A stretch of 64,000 nt of DNA from Litchfieldella anticariensis FP35 = DSM 16096 (GCF_000409775.1 NZ_KE332391.1:359766-423765), one strand, 5' to 3'. Counted from the stretch's first letter, positions 20,510 through 30,240 are shown. The notes: generated by a model not told the origin, from the sequence alone. Made by a program: numbers and translations.

Positions 20510-23425
20510 ATGGATACCACTCTCACTTCCGGTAAGACCTCAGTGAACGTGACTGCACCCCAACAGCTACGGGTAATCAAGCGTAACGGCGATGTAGCCG
20601 CCTTCGATGCCAGCAAGATCGCCGTCGCCATGACAAAGGCCTTCATTGCCGTGGAAGGCGACAATGCCGGAACCTCATCACGGGTTCGCGACTTCGTTGC
20701 TCAATCCAGCAATGCCATCTGCGAGGCCTTCCTGCGTCGTATGCCCGATGGTGGCACCCTACACATCGAAGACATCCAGGACCAGGTCGAGCTGGCCTTG
20801 ATGCGTGCCGGCGAGCAGAAGGTTGCCCGCGCCTACGTGCTCTACCGCGAGGAGCATGCCCGTGCACGCGCCGCGGCCGGTGACGACATCGAAAAGCCAC
20901 ACCCGACACTCAACGTCACGCTGCCCGACGGCAGCCGGCGCCCGCTGGACCTGGGCCGCGTCGAAACCCTGGTGTTCGAGGCCTGCGAGGGGCTGGCCCA
21001 TGTCGATCCCCAGAAGATCGTCGACGACTCGCTGAAGAACCTCTACGACGGTGTCTCCATCGATGGCGTGGCCACCGCACTGACCATGACCGCGCGCACC
21101 TTGGTCGAAAAGGACCCCAACTATACCTATGTCACCGCCCGTCTGCTGCAGGACAACCTGCGCCGCGAGGCGCTGTCCTTCCTGGGCGTGGCCGAAGAAG
21201 CCACCTTCAGCGACATGGCCGATCTCTACAAGCCGGCATTCAAGGCCTACGTCGCCAAGGGCATCGAATTCGAACAACTCGACCCGGCCCTCGCCGAGTT
21301 CGATCTGGAGCGTCTCGGCGATGCTCTCGACCACACCCGCGACAATCAGTTCACCTACCTGGGCCTGCAAACCCTCTACGATCGCTACTTCATCCACCGT
21401 GACGATGTGCGCTATGAACTGCCGCAGGTAATGTTCATGCGCGTCGCCATGGGGCTGGCCCTCAATGAGGACGATCGCGAAGCGCGGGCTGTCGAGTTCT
21501 ACGAGTTGCTTTCCAGTTTCGACTACATGGCCTCGACACCAACCCTGTTCAACTCCGGCACCATGCGCAGCCAGCTCTCTAGCTGCTATCTGACCACCGT
21601 GCCCGACGACCTGAATGCTATCTATAGTGCGATCCGCGACAATGCCATGCTCTCCAAATGGGCCGGCGGTCTGGGCAACGACTGGACGCCGGTGCGAGCG
21701 CTAGGCTCCTACATCAAGGGCACCAACGGCAAGTCCCAAGGCGTGGTGCCATTCCTCAAGGTGGTCAACGACACCGCTGTTGCCGTCAATCAGGGCGGCA
21801 AGCGCAAGGGGGCAGTGTGCGCCTATCTGGAAACCTGGCACCTCGACATCGAGGAATTTCTGGAGCTACGCAAGAACACTGGCGACGACCGCCGCCGTAC
21901 CCACGACATGAACACTGCCAACTGGGTGCCGGACCTGTTCATGAAGCGTGTCTTTGACGACAAGGAGTGGACGCTGTTCTCGCCCGCCACCTGCCCGGAC
22001 CTCCACGATCTCTACGGCGCGGCCTTCGAGAAGCGCTACCAGGAGTACGAGGAGATGACCCGCAACGGGCAGCTCAAGCTGTTCAAGCGTGTCCGCGCCA
22101 AGGATCTATGGCGCAAGATGCTGTCGATGCTGTTCGAGACCGGCCACCCCTGGATCACCTTCAAGGATCCGTGCAATCTGCGTAGCCCGCAGCAACACGC
22201 CGGTGTCGTACACTCTTCCAACCTGTGCACCGAGATCACACTGAACACCAGCGTCGACGAGATTGCGGTATGTAACCTGGGTTCGATCAACCTGGCGCAG
22301 CATGTAACCGACGGCCAGCTCGACGGCAACAAACTGAAGAAGACAGTGCGTACTGCCGTTCGCATGCTCGACAACGTCATCGACATCAACTATTACGCAG
22401 TACCCCAGGCGCGCAACTCCAACTTCAAGCATCGCCCGGTGGGGCTGGGCATCATGGGCTTCCAGGACGCGCTCTACGCTCAAGGCATTGCCTACGCCAG
22501 CGATCAAGCCGTGGAGTTCGCCGACCGCTCCATGGAGCTGGTCAGCTACCATGCCATCGAAGCGTCCAGCGATCTGGCCGCCGAACGTGGCCGCTACGAG
22601 AGCTTCGACGGTTCACTGTGGAGCCAAGGCATCCTCCCCATCGATTCCATCGAAAAGCTCAAGCAGGAGCGCGGCGAGAAGTACATCGAGGTCGACACCT
22701 CGACCACTCAGGATTGGGATCGCATCCGCGACAAGATCGCAAGCCAAGGCATGCGCAACTCCAATGTAATGGCGATCGCCCCGACCGCAACGATCTCCAA
22801 CATCTGCGGTGTCTCGCAGTCAATCGAGCCGACCTACCAGAACCTCTACGTCAAGTCGAACCTTTCCGGCGAGTTCACCGTGGTCAACGCCTATATGGTC
22901 AACGACCTCAAGGAACGCGGCTTGTGGGACGAGGTGATGGTCAACGACCTCAAGTACTACGACGGTAGTGTGCAGCCTATCGACCGCGTGCCCGAAGATC
23001 TCAAGGCCAAGTACGCCAGCGCCTTCGAAGTCGAGCCCAGATGGCTGGTCGAAGCCGCCTCGCGCCGTCAGAAATGGATCGACCAAGCCCAATCGCTGAA
23101 CCTCTACATCAAGGGCGTATCGGGCAAGAAGCTCGACGTGACCTACCGTATGGCCTGGTTCCGTGGCTTGAAAACCACTTATTACCTGCGTGCCCTGGGC
23201 GCCACCTCGGTGGAAAAATCCACCGTCGAGCGCGGCACCCTCAACGCCGTGGGCAACGGCAGCGCACCTAGTGCCCAGCCGGCCCCGAGCCCCGCCCCCG
23301 AGGCCACGCTGGAAAACTCCCAGCGCGAGCCGCGCGGTATCGAGGACTTCCTGCAAGGCAAGGGCGGCCAGCGCGCACCATCAGCGGGTGAGATAGATGA
23401 TCTGGGCTGCGAGGCCTGCCAGTAA
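20510..23425 (+). CDS. nrdA: Class Ia ribonucleoside-diphosphate reductase, alpha subunit
   Basis: Reduces ribonucleoside diphosphates to deoxyribonucleotides with NrdB. The 971-aa protein is about 210 residues longer than E. coli NrdA because it carries two N-terminal ATP-cones: residues about 20-120 ([19 protein letters not shown]) and about 133-225 ([19 protein letters not shown]). This doubled form is also known from Pseudomonas. Catalytic residues are intact: Cys near 361 in SQLSSCYL, the thiyl Cys573 in SSNLCTEI, Cys588 in AVCNLGSIN and the C-terminal redox pair Cys967/Cys970 in DLGCEACQ. Allosteric control by dATP through the first cone is expected. It is followed by nrdB after a 128-bp structured spacer. 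Confidence 0.97.
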   Translation: MDTTLTSGKTSVNVTAPQQLRVIKRNGDVAAFDASKIAVAMTKAFIAVEGDNAGTSSRVRDFVAQSSNAICEAFLRRMPDGGTLHIEDIQDQVELALMRAGEQKVARAYVLYREEHARARAAAGDDIEKPHPTLNVTLPDGSRRPLDLGRVETLVFEACEGLAHVDPQKIVDDSLKNLYDGVSIDGVATALTMTARTLVEKDPNYTYVTARLLQDNLRREALSFLGVAEEATFSDMADLYKPAFKAYVAKGIEFEQLDPALAEFDLERLGDALDHTRDNQFTYLGLQTLYDRYFIHRDDVRYELPQVMFMRVAMGLALNEDDREARAVEFYELLSSFDYMASTPTLFNSGTMRSQLSSCYLTTVPDDLNAIYSAIRDNAMLSKWAGGLGNDWTPVRALGSYIKGTNGKSQGVVPFLKVVNDTAVAVNQGGKRKGAVCAYLETWHLDIEEFLELRKNTGDDRRRTHDMNTANWVPDLFMKRVFDDKEWTLFSPATCPDLHDLYGAAFEKRYQEYEEMTRNGQLKLFKRVRAKDLWRKMLSMLFETGHPWITFKDPCNLRSPQQHAGVVHSSNLCTEITLNTSVDEIAVCNLGSINLAQHVTDGQLDGNKLKKTVRTAVRMLDNVIDINYYAVPQARNSNFKHRPVGLGIMGFQDALYAQGIAYASDQAVEFADRSMELVSYHAIEASSDLAAERGRYESFDGSLWSQGILPIDSIEKLKQERGEKYIEVDTSTTQDWDRIRDKIASQGMRNSNVMAIAPTATISNICGVSQSIEPTYQNLYVKSNLSGEFTVVNAYMVNDLKERGLWDEVMVNDLKYYDGSVQPIDRVPEDLKAKYASAFEVEPRWLVEAASRRQKWIDQAQSLNLYIKGVSGKKLDVTYRMAWFRGLKTTYYLRALGATSVEKSTVERGTLNAVGNGSAPSAQPAPSPAPEATLENSQREPRGIEDFLQGKGGQRAPSAGEIDDLGCEACQ

Positions 23426-23437
23426 CGACCAAGAACG

Positions 23438-23521
23438 AAGAAGGAAGACGGCACTACGCGCCGATGAAGAGAGAAGTAGTTGGAGGTTTTCCCTCTTCCG
23501 CCCGAAGGGCGCTTCCTTCTT
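23438..23521 (+). other. Structured nrdA-nrdB intercistronic region
   Basis: AAGAAGGAAG (23438-23447) pairs perfectly with CTTCCTTCTT (23512-23521), closing a 64-nt loop that itself contains the hairpin CGCCC-GAA-GGGCG (23499-23511). The nrdB ribosome site (GAGGAACGAGGAAG) lies just outside the stem. Such a structure could set the ratio of the two subunits by partial termination or RNA processing; this is inference. Confidence 0.45.
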
Positions 23522-23553
23522 ATATCTTCCACCTCCGAGGAACGAGGAAGAAT

Positions 23554-24819
23554 ATGCTTAACTGGGACGAGTTCCACGAAGACGACACGTCGGTCGCCGA
23601 ATCAAAACCAAGCTATCAACCGCAGCCGCCGGCCCCTGCACCCGAGCCCGAGCCCGAGCCGCAGGCTGCCGAAGAAGTGCCGACTGCCGCCCACGAGGGC
23701 ACCCGCTACCAGGCGGCGGAAACCGATCGCCTGGCGCGTGCCCGGCAGTCACTGGAGGAGCTCGATGTGGCTGCTGGCCTGGAAGAGCTCGAGATGGGGG
23801 CGGCACGCATCGAGGTCGACGACAAACGCATGATCAATGCCCGCGCCGACCTCAACCAACTCGTACCCTTCAAGTACGAGTGGGCGTGGCAGAAGTACCT
23901 GGATGGCAGCGCCAACCACTGGATGCCGCAGGAAGTGAACATGAACGCGGACATCGCCCTGTGGAAGAGCCGGGACGGCCTGACCGAGGACGAGCGACGC
24001 ATCGTGATGCGCAGCCTGGGCTACTTCTCCACCGCCGACTCTCTGGTGGCCAACAACCTGGTGCTGGCGCTCTATCGCCTGATCACCAACCCCGAATGCC
24101 GCCAGTACCTGCTGCGCCAGGCCTTCGAGGAAGCGATTCACACCCACGCCTATCAATACTGCGTGGAGTCGCTGGGCATGGACGAAGGCGAAGTCTTCAA
24201 CATGTACCGCGAGGTGCCCTCGGTGGCCGCCAAGTCGGCCTGGAGCCTCAAGCACACCCAGTCGTTGGCACGCCCGGACTTCAACACCGGCACCCCGGAG
24301 ACCGACCAGGAGCTGCTGCGCAACCTGATCGCCTTCTACTGCGTGACCGAGGGCATCTTCTTCTACTGCGGCTTCAGCCAGATCCTCTCCATGGGCCGGC
24401 GCAACAAGATGACCGGCGTCGCCGAGCAATTCCAGTACATCCTGCGCGACGAATCCATGCACCTGAACTTCGGCGTCGACATGATCAACCAGATCAAGAT
24501 CGAGAACCCGCACCTGTGGACACCGGAATTCCAGGACGAGGTCACCCAGATGATCCTCGAGGGCACCGAACTCGAGATCGCCTACGCACGCGACTCCATG
24601 CCACGCGGGGTGCTGGGCATGAACGCGGCGATCATGGAAGAGTACCTGCACTTCATCTGCAACCGCCGCCTGGCACAGATCGGTCTCAAGGAACAGTTCC
24701 CCGGTGCACAGAACCCGTTCCCATGGATGAGCGAGATCATCGACCTGCGCAAGGAAAAGAATTTCTTCGAGACCCGTGTTACCGAATACCAGGTCGGCGG
24801 TGCGCTGAGCTGGGATTGA
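23554..24819 (+). CDS. nrdB: Class Ia ribonucleoside-diphosphate reductase, beta subunit
   Basis: The diiron-tyrosyl radical subunit paired with NrdA. The 421-aa protein has an N-terminal extension of about 50 residues rich in Pro and Glu before the ferritin-like core. The iron and radical residues are visible: Glu193, His196 and radical Tyr200 in [11 protein letters not shown], later Glu in [10 protein letters not shown] and the pair in [10 protein letters not shown]. The C-terminus, which docks into NrdA, ends [11 protein letters not shown] chose 23554 (strong GAGGAACGAGGAAG site) over an open frame starting at 23464 within the intercistronic structure. Confidence 0.96.
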   Translation: MLNWDEFHEDDTSVAESKPSYQPQPPAPAPEPEPEPQAAEEVPTAAHEGTRYQAAETDRLARARQSLEELDVAAGLEELEMGAARIEVDDKRMINARADLNQLVPFKYEWAWQKYLDGSANHWMPQEVNMNADIALWKSRDGLTEDERRIVMRSLGYFSTADSLVANNLVLALYRLITNPECRQYLLRQAFEEAIHTHAYQYCVESLGMDEGEVFNMYREVPSVAAKSAWSLKHTQSLARPDFNTGTPETDQELLRNLIAFYCVTEGIFFYCGFSQILSMGRRNKMTGVAEQFQYILRDESMHLNFGVDMINQIKIENPHLWTPEFQDEVTQMILEGTELEIAYARDSMPRGVLGMNAAIMEEYLHFICNRRLAQIGLKEQFPGAQNPFPWMSEIIDLRKEKNFFETRVTEYQVGGALSWD

Positions 24820-24879
24820 TCGTGGCTAGAAAGGGGAATGTAAGTGTCCTGAAGTCGTAGCAAGCACGGAGGAAGTGAT

Positions 24880-24993
24880 ATGACAGAGTCGAAAAGTGTC
24901 ATCAAACGCGTCTATGTACCGACCCATGTACGCGATCTTCCGAACGGGGAAAAGGTCAAGATCCCCGGCCACTACAAGGCTCCTTCTAGCTGA
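24880..24993 (+). CDS. Conserved-looking small protein, 37 aa (copy 1)
   Basis: A short gene of unknown function after nrdB. The start ATG has GGAGGAAGTGAT directly upstream, and a strong terminator begins seven bases after the stop. The product is basic and contains IKRVYVPTH, PNGEKVKIPGHYKAPS. A paralogue of 36 aa with the same core lies at 35435-35545, and the differences between the two are mostly silent or conservative, which supports real translation. No membrane segment, no cysteines. The Thr-His and Gly-His-Tyr-Lys motifs could bind nucleic acid or metal, but that is guesswork. Confidence 0.75.
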   Translation: MTESKSVIKRVYVPTHVRDLPNGEKVKIPGHYKAPSS

Positions 24994-25000
24994 CATGTCA

Positions 25001-25034
25001 ACGCCTCATCCGTATGCGGATGAGGCGTTTTTTC
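25001..25034 (+). terminator. Rho-independent terminator after nrdAB and the small gene
   Basis: ACGCCTCATCCG and CGGATGAGGCGT form a 12-bp perfect stem with a short TATG loop, followed by six T residues. This is the best terminator in the window and ends the nrdA-nrdB-small ORF unit. Confidence 0.92.
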
Positions 25035-25103
25035 ATGAATGCCGGGCAGCACCCACTGCCCGGATGACGCCTCGCTCAGGAGGCACCAACTGAGGGCAAT
25101 CCG

Positions 25104-25421
25104 ATGCATGCAACCCATGAAAGCAGCACACATCGCGACACCCACGCGTGGCAGTCGGCCCTGGACCGTGCCTTGGCGGCCCATGACGACGTGGTCGCCC
25201 TGGCCCACTATTCCCATGTCGCCAACGCCTTCCCCTCATCGTCTCCCAACCCCTATACCCAGGAACACCCCTTGCTCGACTATCGCAAGCTGAAAGCCTG
25301 GGCGATCCATCGGGGCTGGTACGTACGACCGGCACCGGAGCGGGCCTCCCAAGAGGAGAAGTATCGCCCGCCGGTTCGCTTCACCCGCCAGCCGCGTAGC
25401 CTGAGCCAACGCACACATTGA
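25104..25421 (+). CDS. Hypothetical protein, 105 aa
   Basis: I do not recognise this protein. It is hydrophilic, His-rich near the N-terminus (MHATHESSTHRDTHAWQ), has a predicted helix (QSALDRALAAHDDVVALAHYSHVA), a middle part with Asn/Pro (SPNPYTQEHPLLDYRKLKAW) and a basic Arg/Pro tail. There is no signal peptide and no membrane segment. A GAGGG sequence lies 7 bases before the start. It is flanked by the nrd terminator and a convergent rhomboid gene, so it has its own promoter. Coding is likely because codon use resembles the neighbours, but this is moderate evidence. Confidence 0.6.
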   Translation: MHATHESSTHRDTHAWQSALDRALAAHDDVVALAHYSHVANAFPSSSPNPYTQEHPLLDYRKLKAWAIHRGWYVRPAPERASQEEKYRPPVRFTRQPRSLSQRTH

Positions 25422-25432
25422 CCCACGGCTCA

Positions 25433-25481
25433 GCCGCCTTCCTCACCTCACGACTATCGTTCTCGAGAAGAGGAAGGCGGC
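25433..25481. terminator. Inverted repeat between convergent genes
   Basis: GCCGCCTTCCTC and GAGGAAGGCGGC (12 bp, perfect) flank a 25-nt loop that contains the rhomboid stop codon. It could act as a terminator or mRNA 3' protector for either strand, but no T-run follows. Confidence 0.4.
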
Positions 25482-26080
25482 GGGCGCTGCCGCCAGGAGA
25501 GTATCAGGATCAGGCCGAACGCCATGCCGGCGAGATGGGCGAAATGCGCCACCCCCTGCCGGGTCCCGGTAATCCCTGACCAGAGCTCGATCAGGCCGAT
25601 AAAAATCACGAAGTACTTGGCCTTCATGGGGATCGGCGGGATCAGCAAAAGGATGTATTGGTTGGGGTAGTGCATGCCGAAGGCGAGCAACAGCGCATAG
25701 ACGCCCCCGGAGGCACCCACCGTCGGGGCAAACTCCCCCAACGACACCACCAACAGCTGGACCGCTCCTGCCCCCACCACGCACAGGAAATAGTAGAGGG
25801 CGAAGCGTCGGGTTCCCCACGCGCGCTCGAGGGGGCTACCAAACATCCACAACACGAACATGTTGATGAACAAATGGAAGAGGTTGCCGTGCAGGAAGGC
25901 ATAACTCAGCAGTTGCCAGAGCCGAAACTCTCCCACCGGCATATCGGTGGGTAGCACCATGCCCTCCGGCACAGCGCCAAGTGGCCAGAGCGCGAAATAA
26001 TGGAACATCACGCGTGGCATGGCGAGTTCGACCAGGAAGGTCATGCCATTGAGGATCAGCAGCAGGATGACGAGGGACAT
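25454..26080 (-). CDS. Rhomboid-family intramembrane serine protease
   Basis: A 208-aa protein with six hydrophobic helices. The catalytic Ser sits in VGASGGVYALLLAF (GASG motif) and the catalytic His in VAHFAHLAGMAFG, the pair needed for a Ser-His dyad. The Asn-containing loop HGNLFHLFINMFVLWMFG is the conserved L1-TM2 region. Rhomboids cleave transmembrane segments within the inner membrane; in bacteria their substrates are mostly unknown. The start at 26080 follows GAGGTGGT and gives a protein starting with the first helix; an ATG at 26125 would add 15 polar residues. The C-terminus is a basic tail. Confidence 0.92.
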   Translation of the reverse strand: MSLVILLLILNGMTFLVELAMPRVMFHYFALWPLGAVPEGMVLPTDMPVGEFRLWQLLSYAFLHGNLFHLFINMFVLWMFGSPLERAWGTRRFALYYFLCVVGAGAVQLLVVSLGEFAPTVGASGGVYALLLAFGMHYPNQYILLLIPPIPMKAKYFVIFIGLIELWSGITGTRQGVAHFAHLAGMAFGLILILSWRQRPPPSSSRER

Positions 26081-26229
26081 ACCACCTCGACCGTCCACGC
26101 CCGATCCTTCAAATCCCCGTCGCATCCTTCCTAGCCCTCTCGATGACGTTCCCCTATTTCAAGGTGGACGGCATCAGGGCAGTGGCGCAACCACCATGTT
26201 GGCGTTAATTCCCATCCGTCATTCGTGAA

Positions 26230-26730
26230 CTATTCCAGCCAACTGGGGTGGTCGATGGGAACCGGTACCGTCACTTCGTCTTTCACGAGCTCCATCACCA
26301 CGAAGGAGTGCGTCTGGTGGACATTCGGCAGCCTGCCGATCTGTTGACCGAGCACGGCACGATAATGCGAGATATCGTGGGTTCTCACCTTCAGCATGTA
26401 ATCGAAATTTCCCGCCACCATATAGCAGCCTTGCACTTCCGGGATGAGGCGCACTGCCTCATTGAAGCGATCCAGGGCGTCCTCGCTCGTCTTGTCCATC
26501 GTTACCAACACTACCAGTACGTGACCCGCACCGAGCTGCTCCGGGTTCAGATCGGCACGATAGCCGCGGATGAAACCGGCCTGTTCGAGTCGACGTACGC
26601 GCTGCGCGCAAGGCGTCTTGGTGAGATTCACCCGATTTGCCAACTCCACAATGGGAAGGCGCCCATGTTCCTGAAGTTGCTGCAAAATGCGGCGATCTAT
26701 GCGGTCCAAACGCTCAGACTTGCTAGCCAT
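26230..26730 (-). CDS. Lrp/AsnC-family transcriptional regulator
   Basis: A 166-aa regulator with an N-terminal helix-turn-helix (LDRIDRRILQQLQEHGRLPIVELANRVNL, residues 8-36, then TKTPCAQRVRRLEQAGFI) and a C-terminal RAM ligand-binding domain (VQGCYMVAGNFDYMLKVRTHDI). These proteins form octamers that usually bind an amino acid. It is divergent from the nhaC gene and its leader, so it may control that transporter. Which amino acid it senses cannot be told; members next to transport or catabolic genes are often local regulators. Confidence 0.93.
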   Translation of the reverse strand: MASKSERLDRIDRRILQQLQEHGRLPIVELANRVNLTKTPCAQRVRRLEQAGFIRGYRADLNPEQLGAGHVLVVLVTMDKTSEDALDRFNEAVRLIPEVQGCYMVAGNFDYMLKVRTHDISHYRAVLGQQIGRLPNVHQTHSFVVMELVKDEVTVPVPIDHPSWLE

Positions 26731-26953
26731 ATTGCCTGCTTATATTTTATTTTGAGGACAAAAGCAAACCATTTTAGTGTTATTTGGAGCCACTTCCTAG
26801 CCTTTATGGCTAACAATGAGCCAAGAGGGCTACGAAGATAAAACAACGATAGACAGATATGGTGATGCGGCCGTCCTCGACACACCGGTCACGGTGACAT
26901 TGCAGCCCTCGGGGCGGGTATCGCGATATCTGGTGGCAACAAGGAGGATACGA

Positions 26954-27046
26954 ATGCCTGACAACAACTCATCAAGCGAATCCAGTTATCGACCCTTATC
27001 GATCGACGCCCGATCGATAAGGGTCGGGAAGCTGCGTATTGCTTAA
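26954..27046 (+). CDS. Probable leader peptide upstream of nhaC (30 aa)
   Basis: A short frame starts at an ATG preceded by a perfect AAGGAGG at six bases spacing, the best ribosome site in the neighbourhood, and ends 44 bases before nhaC. The peptide (MPDNNSSSESSYRPL and onward) has a Ser/Asn-rich first half and a basic second half. A 16-bp inverted repeat lies inside it (26990-27026). The layout, a short well-translated frame overlapping a large hairpin ahead of a transporter gene, fits translation-dependent control. It could also be a small structural gene of unknown role. Confidence 0.55.
   Translation: MPDNNSSSESSYRPLSIDARSIRVGKLRIA
26990..27026. repeat. 16-bp perfect inverted repeat in the nhaC leader
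   Basis: CGACCCTTATCGATCG (26990-27005) and its exact complement CGATCGATAAGGGTCG (27011-27026) flank a 5-nt loop. It lies inside the short leader frame and is not followed by a T-run, so it is better explained as a regulatory RNA hairpin or a protein site than as a simple terminator. It is also the only striking feature of the 360-bp gap between the Lrp and nhaC genes. Confidence 0.7.
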
Positions 27047-27090
27047 AAGGCAAAGCAAGAACAACGCACATCAAACCGAAGGTAATCGAC

Positions 27091-28629
27091 ATGACAAATC
27101 CAAAAGATTCAATCAATTATGAACCGCCAAGCCTTGCGCTGGCGCTTACTCCCGTCGTCTTGACGTTGCTGGTGCTGGGGGTACAGCTATTCTATTTCGG
27201 CGACTTCACCCCTCACATTCCCCTAGCCATCGGTATGGCAATAACGGGGTTGGTCGGTATCAAACTCGGTTTCAAGTGGAAGCATATCGAAGAGGGTATC
27301 TTTCACGTCATCCATGTGTCCCTGCCCTCCGTCTCCGTGTTGATATGCGTCGGCATGATCATCGGCGTGTGGATTGCCAGCGGCACCGTACCGACACTCA
27401 TCTATTACGGACTGACGATTCTATCGCCAACCATCTTCCTCGCTGCGGCCATGCTGCTCTGCTCGATCGTCTCGGTGTCGCTGGGCACCTCCTGGGGCAC
27501 GGTCGGCACGGTGGGCCTCGCCCTGATGGGCATTGGCGCGGGTTTCGATATCCCGATGTACTGGACCGCCGGCGCAGTCGTGTCGGGCGCCTTCTTCGGC
27601 GACAAGGTCTCGCCACTGTCGGACACCACGAACCTCGCGCCGGCGGTCACCGGTACCGACGTGTTCTCCCATATCAAGAACATGATGCCAACGACGATCC
27701 CGGCGATGCTGATCGCCTTTGCCATCTACTTGGTGGCGGGCTTCACCCTGATCGACGATGGTGCCGCTTCCTTCGACAGGATCAATGCCATCACCACCGC
27801 GCTGCAGGCGAACTTCACCATCTCGGCCTGGCTGCTGCTGCCAGCGGTGCTGGTGATCGTGCTAGCGGTCAAACGGATGCCGCCCATTCCGTCTCTGTTC
27901 GCCGGTGCTCTGGCCGGTGGGGTCACCGCCATGATCGCTCAAGGGGTCGGCGTACATGACCTGCTCACCTATGCCAATAGCGGTTATTCCATCGATACCG
28001 GCATCAGCGCCATCGACAGTCTGCTCAATCGCGGCGGCATCCAGTCGATGATGTGGACCATTTCGCTGATTCTCATCGCTCTCGGCTTCGGTGGTGCGCT
28101 GGAAAAGACCCGCTGTCTGGAAACGATCATCCGCGCGATCATGAGCAAGGTACGCAGCTTCAAGGGCGTGCAGACGGCCGCGGTGTTCACCTCGGTGTCC
28201 ACCAACCTGGTGGCCGGCGACCCGTACCTGTCGATTGCCCTTCCCGGCCGCATGTATGCACCCACCTACCGCGGTTTGGGGTATTCGACACTCAACCTGT
28301 CTCGCGCCATCGAGGAAGGCGGCACCCTCATCTCGCCACTGATTCCATGGAATGCCGGTGGGGCCTTCGTAATCAGCGCCCTCGGACTCGGTATCGTTGA
28401 GGGAAATATCGAGAACCTGCTGTACATTCCGCTGGCCTTCGCCTGCTGGATGTCGCCGGTGATCGGCCTGATCTATGCGCAGACCGGCCTGTTCTCTCCC
28501 CGCGCCAGCGAAGAAGAGCGGCATCTCTGGCAGGAGCAGGGCGAAGCCATTGCGACCCAGTCCGAACTGGGTGCTGCCGCCGACCAAGCCAACGAAGAAC
28601 CCGCTGTCAGCCCGAGGCCGTCGAGCTGA
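27091..28629 (+). CDS. nhaC: NhaC-family Na+/H+ antiporter
   Basis: A 512-aa inner-membrane protein with about 11 to 12 hydrophobic helices. It has the NhaC pattern, including the polar-rich segment CSIVSVSLGTSWGTVGTVGLALMGIG, the SGAFFGDKVSPLSDTTNLAPA motif near residue 170-190 and the later EEGGTLISPLIPWNAGGAF. Members exchange Na+ for protons, and some exchange malate or lactate. In a halophile sodium export is expected. The C-terminal 40 residues are soluble and acidic. The gene is divergent from the Lrp-type regulator and follows a leader peptide with a large hairpin. A perfect hairpin follows 50 bp downstream. Confidence 0.93.
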   Translation: MTNPKDSINYEPPSLALALTPVVLTLLVLGVQLFYFGDFTPHIPLAIGMAITGLVGIKLGFKWKHIEEGIFHVIHVSLPSVSVLICVGMIIGVWIASGTVPTLIYYGLTILSPTIFLAAAMLLCSIVSVSLGTSWGTVGTVGLALMGIGAGFDIPMYWTAGAVVSGAFFGDKVSPLSDTTNLAPAVTGTDVFSHIKNMMPTTIPAMLIAFAIYLVAGFTLIDDGAASFDRINAITTALQANFTISAWLLLPAVLVIVLAVKRMPPIPSLFAGALAGGVTAMIAQGVGVHDLLTYANSGYSIDTGISAIDSLLNRGGIQSMMWTISLILIALGFGGALEKTRCLETIIRAIMSKVRSFKGVQTAAVFTSVSTNLVAGDPYLSIALPGRMYAPTYRGLGYSTLNLSRAIEEGGTLISPLIPWNAGGAFVISALGLGIVEGNIENLLYIPLAFACWMSPVIGLIYAQTGLFSPRASEEERHLWQEQGEAIATQSELGAAADQANEEPAVSPRPSS

Positions 28630-28681
28630 CGCCGCATTTCGCACGACACCAGGCCACGCCATGATGACGAGGCCAATAGAT

Positions 28682-28708
28682 CCCCCGCCCGGTCTTGCCG
28701 GGCGGGGG
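28682..28708. terminator. GC-rich hairpin after nhaC
   Basis: CCCCCGCCCGG and CCGGGCGGGGG form a perfect 11-bp stem with loop TCTTG between nhaC and the convergent glycosyltransferase gene. There is no T-tract, so its efficiency is uncertain. Confidence 0.6.
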
Positions 28709-28749
28709 TCATCTATAAAAGATACAGAGTGGTGCCCGACAACTAGTGA

Positions 28750-30240
28750 TCAGAACCTGAGCAGCCAGTATCGATTATCGGATATCCCCCCTGAACAAAT
28801 CCTCGGATTGCTCCTTGCGCATCTTTCAAACGATACCCCTTCCACCAGCTTGCATTTCGCGGGATCTCCTGGCTCCTTGCCACCGCAGAAATGCACCTCA
28901 TCGTAGCCAAGCTCATAGAAGGCTCTTCCCAAACGACCTGGACTGTTCAGGCTCTCCATGAACTTGTACTTGTCCGGCCGTACATGGGAATAATCGATTG
29001 GCCACCTATCCCATTCGATCTTTTCCGCATATTCGCTGATCTCGACGACTACCCCCTTCAGATCACGTGGGCTTCCCTCTTCGACCTCCTGCAATGCATT
29101 CACGAAATCCGATGAAAAAGCCGTATACCACTTCACGTTGACATACGACAAATACATCGGTTGCAGCGAAACAAGCAGAACGAAGGCGATGGAAGCCGGA
29201 AAAACCCACTTCTCATTCAAATCGAGAGCAGCCATTGCCACATAGAAGGCAATGGCTGCCAGGAAAAATGCCACACCAAATGTGAATGTCGTCCGATCCG
29301 CAATGATCGTTCCCATGGGAGCGGTGAAGACATATACCGAAAGCAGGAAACATACGCCCAATGCCAGAATCGAAGCGGCAATGACAAGCTCTCGCAACTT
29401 CCGTTTTACGAAGAGAGCCACGCCCAATGCGACAAAAATGGAAACTACCGCCAAAAATATCCAAGGTGAATAGATAAAGGTCACATGCTCGACGAAGTCA
29501 ACCAGATTGTTCACGACATTATTGTGCAGATCGAGCGGCGACTTCACTGGATGGGCACTCCGCCATTCAGGGAGCCCTGGCAAACTTCCGAAATACACAT
29601 ACTGAGCGAGCTTCGAAACAAGCCAGGAAACAAGAATGGAAGCCCCCCAAAAAACCAGGATGCCGAAAAATGTCATCACGATCTTGAGTTTTTTCATACC
29701 CAGCAAAGTGTTATAGCCTGGAACGGCAAGCAACACTGCCAGGAAGGAAAATGTCTGAAGAATGGCAAATACAAGAACGGTAGCAACACCGCTTGATAAC
29801 AAGCTTGCCTTGTTTCTAGAAAGCAAGGCGAACAGAAAAAGCAGGAAAATCGCAGCGAGAGTATGGATTGGCCAGCCAAGCTGCTCCATGAGTCCCGGCT
29901 GAAAAATGACGACAAATGGTACCGAGTAGAGAAGTGCCTTGTTTTCCAACCGACTTCCAGCCAGGAATCTCCTCATGAACACATACCCGTACCCCCAAGC
30001 CATCGCCATGCACAGCAGCCAGGCCAAGTAATGAGGTATATCTTTCGTGGCAGAATGAAAGATGGGGGCGAGCCACCTTGCATTTTCAGAAAATTCCAGA
30101 AACTCGGACTTAGTGTAGCCCCATGCATCATGTCGCCAGAAACCATACTCCCCTGCGAGAAAAGCCAAGACGATCGCAAAGGTAAAAAGCACCAGCGCTG
30201 GAAGCAGCTCAAGATATTTTGGTTTCATGATAGATGACAT
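28750..30240 (-). CDS. Polytopic putative glycosyltransferase (GT-C-like)
   Basis: A 496-aa protein with about 10 to 11 hydrophobic helices and a soluble C-terminal domain of roughly 110 residues. Just after the first helix comes a loop with WRHDAWGYTKSEFLEFSENARWL, resembling the acidic, Arg-Trp-Leu-containing loop of GtrII/GT-C polyprenyl-phosphate-sugar glycosyltransferases. The C-terminal domain contains four cysteines (FCGG, AKCK, ERCARS, RICSGG), probably two disulfides in the periplasm. Its place after the DprE1/DprE2 genes suggests it uses the polyprenyl-phospho-pentose made there. Codons are more AT-rich than the window's core genes. The start at 30240 has GGGAGAG upstream. The specific acceptor is unknown. 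Confidence 0.65.
   Translation of the reverse strand: MSSIMKPKYLELLPALVLFTFAIVLAFLAGEYGFWRHDAWGYTKSEFLEFSENARWLAPIFHSATKDIPHYLAWLLCMAMAWGYGYVFMRRFLAGSRLENKALLYSVPFVVIFQPGLMEQLGWPIHTLAAIFLLFLFALLSRNKASLLSSGVATVLVFAILQTFSFLAVLLAVPGYNTLLGMKKLKIVMTFFGILVFWGASILVSWLVSKLAQYVYFGSLPGLPEWRSAHPVKSPLDLHNNVVNNLVDFVEHVTFIYSPWIFLAVVSIFVALGVALFVKRKLRELVIAASILALGVCFLLSVYVFTAPMGTIIADRTTFTFGVAFFLAAIAFYVAMAALDLNEKWVFPASIAFVLLVSLQPMYLSYVNVKWYTAFSSDFVNALQEVEEGSPRDLKGVVVEISEYAEKIEWDRWPIDYSHVRPDKYKFMESLNSPGRLGRAFYELGYDEVHFCGGKEPGDPAKCKLVEGVSFERCARSNPRICSGGISDNRYWLLRF

Noticed and set aside
23749-24651. 300-codon antisense frame across nrdB
   Set aside because: The nrdB metal and radical residues lie in the forward frame; the antisense product is Val/His-rich with no recognisable motif.
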